A stretch of 64,000 nt of DNA from Pseudeuparius sepicola (GCA_963920635.1 OY987300.1:61914915-61978914), one strand, 5' to 3'; shown: positions 25,401 through 36,094, counted from the first letter of the stretch. Notes: generated by a model not told the origin, from the sequence alone. Numbers and translations: made by a program.

Positions 25401-28400
25401 GCACATGAGAGTAGTGGGCGGTGACGTATCAAAACTGAACGAATTCCCCTGGATCGCAGGAATTAGCAGAGCTGGAGAATTCCACTGTGGAGCCAGTTTA
25501 ATAACAAGGAGGCATCTTATTACTGCAGCGCATTGTGTTAATGGGTAGGTACCTACTCCTCCGGGATAGTAGCAGTAATTTCATTCGCCCAAAAAAGTTG
25601 CCTTTACCTATCTAAATATCTGGAGTGATACCCAACAACAATACTCTGTTCTAGATTTAACATGGATGAGCTTACAATTACCCTGGCCGACCACGATAGA
25701 AAATCAAACGATAGGTTTTCTAATATTATCGTTAGAGGTGTTGGGAATATCAGAGAACATGAGCATTTTGACATCCATACATTTAACAACGATATCGCTG
25801 TCGTCGAACTGGACGAACCAGTGGAATTTGACAACAAAGTTCAACCAGTGTGTCTTCCACAAAACGGTAAAAAATCTTCCAATTGTGTTGAATAAATCTA
25901 ATCTATATTTATTCTCTAAGATCCACTAGAATACTCTGGCAAGACGGCATTCATAGCAGGTTGGGGAAGAACGGAAGAGAAAGGCGAACCCTCTCAGATT
26001 TTGAAGAAAGTCGCGGTACCAGTTTGGACCAAGCAACAATGCCATGATTCTGGATATGGGAAGAGGAAAATTTCGGAAAATATGTTCTGCGCTGGCTACC
26101 CCGAGGGAAAACGTGATGCCTGTCAGGTACTTTGTTGCTTTTGAGCCTCTCCGTAAACTTTTCTTGCTGAGACCCATCGATTTTGTTTGGTAATTTTCTA
26201 CATTTTGGTGAGTTTAGATATACTACATATATTGTAGTGGCGCACCTCGTAGCTGCAGAAAGTTTCGCAACAATGAAAATCTTTAAGTATCATTTACTTT
26301 CAAACTTAAAATTTATCGAACTGCTTTTAGCTCACCAGTGAAACTTACTGGAATTACCTATGCGAGTAGTAGGTTTTATTCATATTTGTAGAATAATGTA
26401 GGTAATATTATTGTTCACAAAAAAAACAAGTAAGCAACAGTTCAAAGTTGGAGTTAACATTTTCAAACTTAATAGGTAGTTATTGTTGCAATAAACCCAT
26501 ATGTACCGTACTAGTGGTGATTACCTACATGTGCCATGTTCTAATGTTTAGAGACGTAGAAAAAACATTGTTATTCCACAAGCATACAATCTTTACTTTG
26601 CTAACGAAAAAGTTTAAAGTTGGTCATTTCGTACCAGAGATCATAAAACACTTAACAAAACTACTGCCCAAGCTACGGCTTAACTCTTTTCGAGTAAATA
26701 AAATTCCGGCCCTTGTCAGCATCTTCCCTAATATCTTCCTTAATATCGAGAGGAATACAATAAAATATAATTTAACTTTCAGTTAATAAATCTTCAATGT
26801 TTCCCATAATAATAATAGAGCTATTTATAATGATCATTCAAAACATAAGGGGGTCTATTTTTAAACATAATATACAAATCCCTAAAATCTTTATTTTTGG
26901 AGGTAATGTTTTTTTTGGAAATCCTTCAAAAACCTCTTCTTTTGACTTTCCTACTATTTTGAAAATGCAAATCCAGAGCCGGCTACTATTTTTTTATACT
27001 CTCGATTTTCACGGAAACCATTTAGCTTTTTTTATTTAAAATCTCACCAAACCCCAAAACTCTCATATACCACATTTGAACAAAAACTGCAAAGGGAAAT
27101 CTATTCTACATAGTGCCAAAGTTGAGCAAAATAAGAATTTTAAAGGCAACTCAAGTGTGCCATGGAATCCCCTCAAAACAGTTAAATGGTCAAAAGGACA
27201 ATTCAAAGTTATGGTGTAAAGACCCAATTCAAAACATACAGAGTGTCTTTCTCTGTGCCATCTCAAAGTACTGACTTTTTTGGAGTAAAAAATCTACCTA
27301 TATCCAAACCGCCCCAGACACTACACAAACGAAGTAAAAAAAATAAAAAAGCCTACTAGTCAGTAAGTCCATATGAGTTAAGGTGGCTGGCTCCGTGGTT
27401 GGTGTACCACAACAGAAAACGCACAGAAAATGTATCATTTTAGACAGTGACTTTATTGACAAAGGTCCAATAATTTAAATTGTTTTTTATTTGTTCGTTG
27501 GCATTTTGTAAAGAAATAAATTACTTCTGTGTTTTTAATATTTGTTCAATAATTACAGAGCATTTTTGACCCGTATAATGTTTAATACTAACACTTTGAG
27601 TGGTCCTGTTGACCATTCAATTGTCTTTGAGAGGATTCCATGGCACACTTGACTCGTCAGATGCTTTTAAAATTCCTATTTTGCTCAAATTTGACACCTT
27701 ACAGAACTCCCTGTATATTTTTTATTCAAATAAATTTTTTATCCAAATGCTATTTGGAGGTTTTAGGATGTCCTGAGTAACGCTGTAGTGTCAGATATTA
27801 AATAAAAAATTTTTAAAAATGGTTTTCGTCAAAATCGGGTGTATAAAAAAATCTTAGCCGGCACTGGATTTGCATTTTGAAAATGATAGGTTAAATAAAG
27901 AGGTTTTTGATGGCGTTTCAAACAAAAAAAGGCCAGAAATAAAAATTTTACGGATTTGTATATGTTTTAAAGTAAACACTCTGTATATCTTCTATGCCTA
28001 CATTATATTATAAACTAAATAAAATACATTTTCGTCCTAAAGCAATTGACTGGGTCCGAAATATATCCACATCTCGACGCAATGAAATTTTTTCCACCTC
28101 GGTGTATTACCTACCATTTTCGGTTATTTTTGAATATAGTTCATCGAAGAAACTATTTAAAAAATTGTTCTGCAATATGCATTCCGACTGTTACATAAAT
28201 AGAACCTTGACTTTTTGAGAAAAATTCTGTCATCTCTAAATTTCTTGCAGGGAGACAGCGGAGGTCCATTACAGATGAGCAGTTCTTCGGGGGATATGGA
28301 ACTAATCGGTAAGTATATAAGCATATTTACCAAACTCATTTTCACAAAAAAAATATTGGCAGATATAATTTGTAATTTATCTGTAGTTACTCATTGTATA

Positions 28401-28571
28401 TTAGGAATTTACCAATTTCTTTCAGGAGTTGTCTCCTGGGGAAGAGGTTGCGCTAGACCTAATCTACCAGGCGTTTACACTAAAGTGAACAATTACCTGC
28501 ACTGGGTTGAAGAAACTTTGCAAGGTGAATGTTTATGCCAGCCAGCTAGTCGGTACTTTAAGACATATTAG
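19329..28571 (+). CDS. Secreted trypsin-like serine protease, 7 exons, 303 aa
   Basis: S1-family endopeptidase. Joining seven exons (19329-19406, 21255-21303, 25382-25544, 25655-25866, 25921-26126, 28251-28308, 28426-28571) at GT/AG borders keeps one frame of 303 codons plus stop. Residues 1-22 form a signal peptide (hydrophobic [10 protein letters not shown] core). A short pro-segment has the cysteine-rich stretch GCSCGCG, and activation would cut RHMR|VVGG after residue 52. The catalytic triad is His93 (TAAHC), Asp143 (NNDIAVVEL) and Ser239 (GDSGGP). Asp233, six residues before the serine, with the SWG and GVYT elements, predicts cleavage after Lys/Arg. The closest recalled groups are insect proclotting-enzyme-like and trypsin-like proteases. 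No clip domain is encoded, so the exact role (immunity, digestion or venom) is open. Introns 1, 2 and 5 are enlarged by foldback elements. Confidence 0.92.
20305..20812. mobile_element. Foldback element in protease intron 1
   Basis: The arms mirror each other. tagtcctcgggcccatgc at the left matches gcatgcgcccgaggacta at the right. In the middle, gattttaaatatttttatta followed by aacgatcctgaaaaa is matched by tttttcaggatcgtttaata and on. Non-coding. Confidence 0.75.
21255..21303 (+). CDS. Serine protease exon 2
   Basis: A short exon between ttttatag and GTAAGAG (phase 0 in, phase 1 out) encoding [16 protein letters not shown]. Its three junction features (acceptor, donor, phase) fit exon 1 and exon 3. 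It carries an N-x-T glycosylation-like site (NRT) and two cysteines that probably pair in the activated enzyme. Confidence 0.8.
22122..22508. mobile_element. Foldback MITE in protease intron 2
   Basis: The left arm (gttgagtcccatattatatg, then aataatgtgagtttgtcg) mirrors the right arm (cgacaaactcacattatt, ending gggacaccctgta). Part of a cluster of CAGGGTGTC-tipped hairpins filling this intron. A related tip (acagggtgtctc) lies at 21590. Confidence 0.75.
22530..23349. repeat. Inverted-repeat-bounded segment in protease intron 2
   Basis: gtatatgcact and ttggacaaaactaaagcaa near the left edge are mirrored by ttgctttacttttgtccaa and agtgcatatac at 23321-23350. The left arm seems to hold an extra ~60 bp. 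No gene inside. Confidence 0.5.
23350..24139. mobile_element. Foldback MITE in protease intron 2
   Basis: accgggtggcccatttgaaa at the left mirrors tttcaaatgggtcaccccct at the right. The arms continue through ttctatcctatttta / taaaataggataaaa with a centre near 23740. Non-coding. Confidence 0.8.
24142..24945. mobile_element. Foldback MITE with intact CAGGGTGTC tips
   Basis: tacagggtgtcccagttaac at the left mirrors gttaactgggacaccctgta at the right. The arms are nearly identical for about 380 bp and are flanked by TA. It is adjacent to the preceding element with only a few bases between. Overlapping open frames at 24010-24261 and 24751-24957 are arm shadows of each other. Confidence 0.85.
25382..25544 (+). 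CDS. Serine protease exon 3 (activation site and catalytic His)
   Basis: Acceptor aaatttacag, donor GTAGGT, phase 1 in and 2 out. It encodes [15 protein letters not shown] at the activation cleavage site and ITAAHCVNG with the catalytic histidine. An upstream in-frame extension to 25300 is open but comes before the acceptor and adds no homologous sequence. Confidence 0.92.
25655..25866 (+). CDS. Serine protease exon 4 (catalytic Asp)
   Basis: Acceptor tgttctag, donor GTAAAA, phase 2 in and 1 out. It includes [14 protein letters not shown] with the catalytic aspartate and VQPVCLP. The antisense frame over the same bases is a shadow. Confidence 0.92.
25921..26126 (+). CDS. Serine protease exon 5
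   Basis: Acceptor ttctctaag, donor GTACTT, phase 1 in and 0 out. It encodes [15 protein letters not shown], then [15 protein letters not shown] with the specificity-pocket aspartate. Separated from exon 4 by a 54-bp intron. Confidence 0.92.
26855..27993. mobile_element. Foldback element in protease intron 5 (family copy 2)
   Basis: The left arm (ggatttg-like bases around 26880 and tgaaaatgcaaatccag at 26962) mirrors the right arm (ctggatttgcattttgaaaa near 27875, ending acactctgta). The inner part carries the family's ccatggcacacttgact segment at 27640. A related internal piece also faces it at 27140-27170. Non-coding. Confidence 0.7.
28251..28308 (+). CDS. Serine protease exon 6 (catalytic Ser)
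   Basis: Acceptor tttcttgcag, donor GTAAGT, phase 0 in and 1 out. It starts exactly at GDSGGP with the catalytic serine, followed by [13 protein letters not shown]. Confidence 0.93.
28426..28571 (+). CDS. Serine protease exon 7 and stop
   Basis: Acceptor tttctttcag, phase 1 in. It encodes [20 protein letters not shown], the terminal helix region and a short cysteine-containing tail ([14 protein letters not shown]) before TAG. The last two cysteines are an uncommon addition for a simple trypsin. Confidence 0.92.
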
Positions 28572-29022
28572 ATACAAAATGCAGAAAAAAACTTTATTCC
28601 AAGATAAACATACCTAATACTTTTACCACAGAATTTATTCTAGCCCATATATACCTACCACTATACCTAGGATTTTATTTATTTGCCATTATATGTAATT
28701 AGTAGGTAATTCATTCTGCCTTTGAAAATGTAGTTTGGGTAGGAACTTATTATTTGTGCCATATTTATAAGATTATACTTTGTAAGAAATTGATTTTATT
28801 TGAATTGAGTTATTTAAAGCCAACTGTTATAAGTAGTAGGTAGGTATATAGTAGATTATAAAGGTGTCATTATTATTCATAAGCAAAATTGTGATTTATT
28901 AGGATTAAGAATCAACGCAGCCCAAAGATTAATTTTAATTTAGTGGAAAATAAGCCTATGAAACACGGACGATGTTAATATATTGTTTAAAAAAATATAT
29001 ACCAATTTATTGAATGAATAAA
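28572..29022 (+). other. Protease 3' UTR with poly(A) signal
   Basis: AT-rich non-coding sequence after the stop codon. The AATAAA at 29017-29022 followed by ttgatttgttttattgc is a good poly(A) signal candidate. No other feature. Confidence 0.6.
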
Positions 29023-29860
29023 TTTGATTTGTTTTATTGCAATTTTTACCGGTATAATCTTAAATAATCTTAAAAGACAAGTGGCAAAAAGATAAGTGGG
29101 CATTTTTCACACTATTTTTTATAAGTGCGCCATGAAGTATGTTGAACGGTCTGGCGACTCTGGCGTATTATCAGTAAACGATTATTTTCAATATTACCCA
29201 AAGTCAAAGTTTCTAGGGGAGTGATGTCATACCTTCAAAGGTCTGAGAGTGCTCTAGCGGTACGCAAAAATAAGCGGCAATTTGTGATACCAAGGTGCCA
29301 CTGATACTGGTATCTACAGTTGTTCCTTACACCCATTTGGTCTACTTGGCCTGAGCAGCACTCGACATTTTACGTGTGGGCAGATTTTATAAAGGGGGGT
29401 GGGGGAAATCTAATGTTAAAATTTGTAAAAAAAATAAAAACGGGCCAGAGACGCGAGCTGTGTTGCTGGGTATCGATTCCGCATGATTTAGACTCTAGAA
29501 ATACAACCGTATCCCCGGAAATGCGATCCGAGATCCGGAAATAGGCCAAAAGCCGTCAATTAAAAAAAAATGGCCGACCCGCGGCCGATTGACGTTTTTA
29601 ATGCACCCAGGGTCATAATAATATGAGGTGTCGATACTTATGTTCTTGCTCATTATTTATGGCAACGAAAGTGACCTTCAGTCACCGGAAGTGGGCTCTG
29701 GGCATCGGAAGGGGGCTCGAGGCACCGGAAGAAGTTCCCACGCTGCACGTTCTGAAGAAGGGGAGCCACAGGAACATACAGCAATGTCACGAAGGATAAT
29801 GAATGAGACATGTTTCAGGTAATTAATAATGAATAATACGCTTTATTATTTGTTTAATAA
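29023..29860. other. Intergenic, with a GC-richer patch
   Basis: 29440-29770 is clearly richer in G+C than its neighbours (gcgatccgagatccgg, gacccgcggccgatt). It has a three-unit, 20-bp-period repeat at 29682-29741. Two short open frames (29320-29544 and 29628-29822) have no recognisable product. Confidence 0.45.
29682..29741 (+). repeat. 20-bp period repeat with CACCGGAAG core, three units
   Basis: tcaccggaag, gcatcggaag and gcaccggaag start exactly 20 bp apart (29682, 29702, 29722), each followed by a G-rich spacer. CACCGGAAG resembles the ETS-factor core binding site, but function is unknown. Confidence 0.6.
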
Positions 29861-30085
29861 AATTTCAATTACTTTTATTTATTTATTAAATATTAAACAT
29901 TTATTTTTGGAGATAATCGCCTGAATTTTTATTTGTTCGAAAGCTCTTCAAAAACCGCTTTTTTTGACCTTCCAACATTTTCAAAATGCAAATCCAGGGC
30001 CAGCTACGATTTTTTTATAACCCCGATTTTTACAAAAACCATTTCGCAATTTTTTATGATTCAGATACGGCCCTGTTCTGGGGTA
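29861..30085. repeat. Fragment related to the 26855-27993 element
   Basis: The phrases ttcaaaaaccgctttttttg, tttcaaaatgcaaatccag and agctacgatttttttata match the left arm at 26925-27000 in order. Confidence 0.6.
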
Positions 30086-30089
30086 GGGG

Positions 30090-30960
30090 AGATTGGGTAA
30101 CAGTGAGACACTTTTTTGTCTTTTTATGATAACTCGAAATGCGAATAATTTTTTTAAATTATTTTTTTTAGCAATTTGTTTCTACAGAGTGTCTCACTCT
30201 AGTAATTTTTTTTGAAAAAAAAAATGCCTAATATGACTTTCGGATTTTTAGCCTCGTTTATGTGGCATCGCAGATGGCTTTGACTTTGGAGTAGGCAACT
30301 AATTTTTTGGAAATAAGTAGGCAACAATGCCATCTACCTTTGGTAAAAATTTCGTTCTGGTCGGTTAAAAATTAAAGAAGTTATATAGGGTTGTTTCACT
30401 CTTAAGTGAGACACTCTGTATATGATTCTAAAACCTATATGAAAAGCAGCATAGTCATACCTACTATTGCCCTTTAAAAATCTAAAGTAAATTGAAAGTA
30501 CACTTGACATTTGTCTCACTGTTACCCAAGGGTGGGGAACAGTGAGACACTATAATATAGAAGTAACAAGTAACTGTTTACTTTTAGTTGAAGAGGTAAG
30601 TATACACACACAGAATGTACCTATGCAATTTTATTGAAATTGAAAACCTTCTAATTTTTAGCACATTGTAAGTATACAAATGTAAGCAATATTTATCTAT
30701 TATATGGGGAACAGTGAGACACATACCTATGGGTAGTAGGTAATACACGTCTCACTGTTCCCCTGATGACCCGTCGCAGTTTTCTGACAGTTCCTGCAGA
30801 AGCTCAATCCAACCGTTAAAAATTAGAATTGGCGTGCAATCTTCACAGCAACATCACAAATCACAACTTATGCACATCTAGTGCCATCTATGAGTTATTT
30901 ATAGGAGCAGGGATATTTTGAATGTCTCATTGTGTCCCACTGTTACCCAGGTTCCCCTAC
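30090..30960. mobile_element. Foldback element with repeated 'gggaacagtgagacac' motifs
   Basis: The left edge ggggtaggggagattgggta, then acagtgagacac, mirrors the right edge gtgtcccactgttacccagg, then ttcccctactcc. The same motif recurs internally at 30528-30550 and 30712-30722 and inverted at 30750-30762. Non-coding. Confidence 0.65.
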
Positions 30961-31004
30961 TCCTCGTTTGGGAGTATTGTGAGGGTGAGAATTATTATTA
31001 TTAT
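30949..31004 (+). repeat. SINE-like 3' tail with (ATT)n, copy 2
   Basis: ctactcctcgtttgggagta, then ttgtgagggtgagaattatt, matches the tails at 13331-13420 and 56217-56297. Here it overlaps the right tip of the preceding foldback element. Confidence 0.5.
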
Positions 31005-31029
31005 AACCATATGTTTAAAAGTAAACACC

Positions 31030-31032
<3 letters not shown>

Positions 31033-31103
<71 letters not shown>
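31033..31103. repeat. (TA)n microsatellite between two element tips
   Basis: About 35 TA units. On the left it is bordered by acaccctgta and on the right by tacacacacagggtgt, so the tips of two elements face each other across the tract. It gives spurious Tyr-Ile open frames. Confidence 0.95.
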
Positions 31104-31106
<3 letters not shown>

Positions 31107-31110
<4 letters not shown>

Positions 31111-32278
31111 GGGTGTTAATTAATGACATGCTAATACTTAAGGGGGTTATTCTTGGGCCCATTCTAAGAAAAAAACTTCATATGAACGTATGTCGTAAAC
31201 GTCCTAACTTTTGAGATACAGGGCGTTAAAGTTCATTGTTTTAAATTGAATTTTGGCTACATCTCCCTAAATAATCAAGCTGCTGAACTGAAATTTGGCA
31301 CTGCTATGTTTTTGGGGATGGAAAATAAGCTGAAAATGTTAATTTCACCGTATCTCACAGAGGGCGCCACTTGCGCTGTTTTTTTATCACTCTTTTACGC
31401 GTAACTTTTTTGAGGTTATCTTTTTGGTCCTGCAGGTCCATCATTTTAGTGCATATTTTCATTCTGCAAGAAAAAGGTACTATTGTTTAATAACGATTAA
31501 ATCAACCGTTTGCTTTGAAATTGCCAAAACGTTCTCCAAAACACCTGTTGACTTCAATATTCGAGACATACAATTTTCACCTACCACCTTCAAGTGTTAC
31601 AGATCAACTGTACCATTTAAACTGAGAAAAAAATCCCTATGAACAATGTACCAAAAATTATTCGCTTTCAAAATGGAAAGGATTGAATTTGACAATTTTG
31701 ACACTCTATTTTAAGAAAACCAATGGTGTTTTGACCAATGCCCATTTGGCATTTTTTTCATCATTTTGAATGTACAGTTGATCTGTAACATTTGAAAACA
31801 ATAGGTGAAAATTTTATGTTTCGAATATTGGAATCAACAGGTGTTTTGGGGCACGTTTTGGTAATTTCAAAGCAAACGGTTGATTTAATCGTTATGAAGC
31901 AAGAGTACCTTTTTCTTACAGAATGAAAAGATGCACTAAAATGATGGACCTGCAGGACCAAAAAGATAACCTCAAAAAAGTTACGCGTAAAAGCGTGATC
32001 AAAAAACAGCGCAAGTGGCGCCCTCTGTGAGATACGGTGAAATTGACATTTTCAGCTTATTCTCCATCCCCAAAAACATAGCAGTGCCAAATTTCAGTTC
32101 AGCAGCTTGATTATTTCGGGAGATGTAGCCAAAATTCAATTTAAAAAAATGAACTTAAACACCCTGTATCTCAAAAGTTAGGACGTTTACGACATACGTT
32201 CATATAAAGTTTTTTTCTTAAAATGGGCCCAAGAATAACTCCCTTAAGTATTAGCATGTCATTAAGGAACACCCTGTA
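31107..32278. mobile_element. Long foldback element with CAGGGTGTT tips
   Basis: acacagggtgttaattaatg at the left mirrors cattaaggaacaccctgta at the right. The arms are about 550 bp each and very similar (atgctaatacttaaggg, ttacgcgtaa, gggcgccact). Matching open frames on the two strands (31424-31642 and 31761-31961) encode near-identical peptides because they lie in opposite arms. A related arm sequence occurs at 21700-21860. Confidence 0.88.
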
Positions 32279-32316
32279 TATATACAGGGTATATATATAA
32301 TATATATAAATATATA

Positions 32317-32652
32317 TACAGGGTGTATCTTTGATAGGTACAGAAATTTTAACCACGTAATCGGGGACGTTCATAAAACCGAAAAATGAAAAAAAAAATT
32401 TTTTTAATCGATGTTTAGAAAATCCGTGCTCAATGCACGCCGCTGGATCGTCACTAGAAGCGCTGAGAGGGGAGGTCTAACCTCTCCCTAGGAGATGGAG
32501 GGGAATAACGTTAGATTAGGAAGGGGAATACCGCGACGTTGCCGCATGTCAGAGTGGAATAAATCTGCTTGCAGAATTTTAATTGCATAGGCGTAACAAG
32601 TGCATTTTTCCCGACCTGCCCTTAAAATTTCTGTACTTATCAAAGTTACACC

Positions 32653-32656
<4 letters not shown>
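32317..32656. mobile_element. Short foldback MITE with CAGGGTGTA tips
   Basis: tacagggtgtatctttgata at the left mirrors tatcaaagttacaccctgta at the right. Both ends are embedded in TA-rich microsatellite. The 340-bp body includes a GC-richer centre (32420-32530). Non-coding. Confidence 0.8.
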
Positions 32657-32689
<33 letters not shown>

Positions 32690-32915
32690 GTCATTCTTGA
32701 TAAAAATAAAACTGCTGGTTTTTAAATTACACAGGGAGAAAGTTTACATTACCTGCTTATACACTGGGTGACCAGAAAATTGAAGAAACGTTAATTAGCT
32801 TAAGAGCAGTAAACTACCTCTATATTTGTGGAGATACTGAAAAAGTTCTAAAGAAAATTTGTTCAGAGTGGTAAGCTACTTTCGTGTGCAAAATTTCAAA
32901 GCGTTAAGGCCTATA

Positions 32916-33706
32916 CAGGGTGAGTCACATCTAAAGGCAGAGCCGGAAACGCAAGGTAGAACTCGCTAAAATAAGCACATATGCTTAATAAACGTTAGCC
33001 TAAAAAAGCTTGGTTCTCCATATACAGCGTGTTGAAAATTTTCCAAAAATAACATATTTTTTAATTTCTTTCGATCCCATTTAGGAATTCCAACCAAATT
33101 TGGTACACATTATACACTGGACGGTTGCCATTTTGTGGAATAATTTGACCCCGTTCCGATCACCAGCGGCGTAGGTACAAATAGTTACTGTAAATAATTG
33201 TAGAAAAAAAGTAGTACGGCCCTGTGCAAAACAAAAATTATGGACCCCGTTCCGATCACCAGCGGCGTAGGTAAAAATAGTTACTGTAAATAATTGTATA
33301 AAAAAAGTAGTACGGCCCTGTGCAAAACCAAAATTTTTTTTGGATAGCCCATTTAATTTGGCACAAAAAGTGCCTCTCGGTATTTTTTTATTTCTGGTAC
33401 AGTTTCTTCGTAATTTCGGATTTTTTAAACTAGTGTCATTATGCTGGCATTTAAAATAAAATTATTTGTATCTACGCCGCTGCTCATCTGAACAGGGCCA
33501 AATTATTGCACAAAATGACAACCCATAATATGCATAAAATAATTCCCAAACGGGCTAGAAAAAAATAAAAAATATTTGGAAAAGTTTCCACACTCTGTAT
33601 ATGGAGAACCAAGCGTTTTTGAGCTAATGTTTATTAAGCATATGTGCTTATTTTAGCGAATTCTACCTTGTGTTTTCGGCTCTGCCTTTAGATGTGACCC
33701 ACCCTG
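32916..33706. mobile_element. Foldback MITE with CAGGGTGAGTCAC tip
   Basis: acagggtgagtcacatctaa at the left mirrors ttagatgtgacccaccctgt at the right. The arms continue through taagcacatatgcttaataa and cttggttctccatata. A 96-bp tandem duplication lies inside (33147-33338). A half copy follows at 34177. Confidence 0.85.
33147..33338. repeat. 96-bp tandem duplication
   Basis: Two consecutive 96-bp units starting gaccccgttccgatcacc (33147 and 33243) with very few differences. They lie inside the MITE and are probably a recent local duplication. Confidence 0.85.
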
Positions 33707-34176
33707 TATACCCCTGATTTTTTTTTAAATTTTTATTTATTTATACAGTTTTGTCTTACTACCTAATACAGAAAACTATTTAATCGAAGAAAAACAAAAA
33801 AAAAATCAGAAAATAAAAGTAGGTCTATAACTCTTTGAAATTTTGCGAAACTAAGTATACCACTACGCTGAACAAATTTTCTTCATATACATTTTTTCAG
33901 TTAAAAAAAAATCAGAAAATAAAAGTAGGTCTATAACGCTTTGAAATTTTGCAAAACTAAGTAGGTCACTACGCTGAACAAATTTTCTTTATATACCTTT
34001 TTTCAGTATCTCTACAAATAGACGAGGTAGTACTCTTATGCTAACTAACGTTTCTTCAATTTTATGTTAATTTTAAGGACAAGCATACTTTTTTAAGAAT
34101 GACTTTTTGCCGTAAAATAAAATTTTTGGTCCATTACCTACTCTTGGGATGTCTATTAGTGGACATACTTTGTACA

Positions 34177-34310
34177 GGGGTGAGTCACATGTAAAGGCAG
34201 AGCCGAAAACACAAGGTAGAATCCGCTAAAATAAGCACATATGTCATTAGCTCAAAAACGCTTGGTTCTCCATAGACAGCGTGTTGAAATTTTTCCAAAA
34301 GGAAAATGTT
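34177..34310. mobile_element. Half copy of the 32916-33706 MITE
   Basis: It begins acaggggtgagtcacatg and follows the left arm of the full copy through taagcacatatg and gcttggttctccata, but lacks a segment and the whole right half. The sequence then changes near 34310. Confidence 0.75.
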
Positions 34311-34439
34311 ACGTCAATGAAGTATGAATATATGGTGGTAATTTTTTTTGTTAATTAAGTTATATTAATATATGTTTATAACTTGTTGATTTCAACCATT
34401 GAGTCAATGTTTCAACTGAAAACAATTTAGTTTCAGGTC

Positions 34440-34580
34440 TGTTTCAGCAGAACTTCAAATCGTTTGAAATCAGTTGGAAACTATACCAGGAGCATGCGCG
34501 GTTTCGTCTTTGGAACGTCAAAAGGAATCTGCGCAAGTTCCTGGCAGTTAAAACTGGTTTGAAATTCTGCCGAAACATAT
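34440..34580. repeat. Imperfect hairpin
   Basis: gtttcagcagaacttcaaat at the left is mirrored by gtttgaaattctgccgaaac at the right with several mismatches. About 140 bp, directly next to the following foldback element. Confidence 0.5.
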
Positions 34581-36094
34581 ACGCAGAGTGTTTCATCTTA
34601 AGTGCGAACACCCCCGTAAAATTTGTATTTTCCATCCGATTTTAGCCGCGTTTTTTTTTCTAAAAATAGGCCACAAAAAACTCTACGTTGGTGCAAAATT
34701 TCAGGTCTTAAGGTCAATTTTCAAGGCCTACTACAAATTTTTTTCTAGTAACAAATGACGAAAACCATTTAGCGATTTTTTTATTTAAAATCTGACACCA
34801 CAGCGTTAATCAGAACAACCTAAAACCCCCGTATACCAAATTTGAACAAAAAATATACAGGGAGTTCCATTCTGCAGGCTGTGAAAGTTGAGCAAAATAG
34901 GAATTTTAAACTCATCTGGCGAGTCAAGTGTGCCATGGAATTACTTCGAAACAGTTGGATGATGAACAGGACCACTCACAGTGTCGATGTGCAAAGATCC
35001 AATAAAAAATATACAAGGTGTTCTTCTCTGTAGCAACTCGAAATCCTGAATTTTTTAAACTTTATTCAGTTCAAAAATCGAGTATATCAAACCTACTCCA
35101 GCCATTACAAACGAACTAAGTCTAAAAAATACAGAAGCCTGCCAGTCAGTAAGTCCATATGAGTAACATTTTATATATATATATATATAGGTATATATGT
35201 TTTAAAAAGGGGGTTTTATTTTCAAAACTTTTCTATTCCTTCTCACAGACATCTTATTATAGATGTAACCCAAAAGACATCTTAAAGATGTTGTCTAAAA
35301 GACATCGTATAGACGTTGGGTTTAGTAACATTGGACATCTTGAAGATGTCTTTAAGATGACTTTAGGCGAAAATAGATATCCATGAGATGTCTTAAATGT
35401 CCGTAGTGGACATCTTCGGAACGTCTTTAGGATGTATGTGTGCTGTCTGGGTTAAGGTGGCTGGTGTGCCACAACAGGAAACGCACAGAAAATGTATCAT
35501 CTTAGACAGTGACTTTATTGATATAAAGGTCCAACAATTTGAATTGTTTTTATTTGTTGGTTGGATGATGTAAAGAAATAAATTGCTTTTGTATTTATTA
35601 ATATGTATTCAATGATTCCAGAGCACTCCTGACCAATATAAAGTTTAATAAAAATTCAGCATTTTGACACCGCCCAGAGAAAAAGACCCTGTAAATTTTT
35701 GTATTGAATCTTTGCACCCCTTTGAGTGTGATCATTCATCTGTTTTAACGGGATTCCATGGCACACTTGACTCTCCAGATGCCTTTAAAATTCATATTTT
35801 GCTCAATTTTGACACCCTGTATATTTTTTGTTCAAATTTGGTATACGGGGTTTTAGGTTGTTCTGATTAACACTGTGGTGTTAGATTTTAAATAAAAAAA
35901 ATCGCTAAATGGTTTTCGTCATTTTTTACTAGAAAAAAAATTATAGTGGGCCTTGAAAATTGACATTAAGACCTGAAATTTTGCACCAACGTAGATATTT
36001 TTGTGGCCTACTTTTAGAAAAAAACGCGGCTAAAATCGGATTGAGGATACAAATTTTACGGGGGTGTTCGCACTTAAGATAAAACACCCTGTAT
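34578..36094. mobile_element. Long foldback element (family copy 3), carrying a second insertion
   Basis: gcagagtgtttcatcttaag, then gcgaacacccccgtaaaa, at the left mirrors ttttacgggggtgttcgc and ttaagataaaacaccctgta at the right. Both arms carry the aaatcgctaaatgg / ccatttagcgattttt and ccatggcacacttgact blocks shared with 1-372 and 26855-27993. A motif-rich segment at 35243-35453 interrupts the centre. Confidence 0.85.
35243..35453. repeat. Segment with dense AGATGTC/GACATCT motifs ending CTGTCTGGG
   Basis: About ten copies of gacatct or agatgtc (and near variants) in both orientations within 210 bp. The right edge reads gtgtgctgtctggg. It looks like a truncated DNA element with internal repeats, and no left tip mirrors the right one. 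Confidence 0.55.

Larger units (their letters stand above)
32759..34070. mobile_element. Foldback element interrupted by another foldback
   Basis: The left arm (tgaagaaacgttaattagct, then cctctatatttgtggagata) mirrors the right arm (tatctctacaaatagacgag, then agctaac-like bases and acgtttcttcaatttt). The right tip is lost. The right arm contains a duplication: the phrase aaaataaaagtaggtctata occurs at about 33812 and again at about 33918. The 32916-33706 element is inserted in it. Confidence 0.65.

Noticed and set aside
25604..25837. Antisense frame over protease exon 4
   Set aside because: Shadow of a real exon; the + strand carries the conserved protease motifs.
30918..31214. Open frames with long Tyr-Ile runs
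   Set aside because: Translation of a (TA)n microsatellite.
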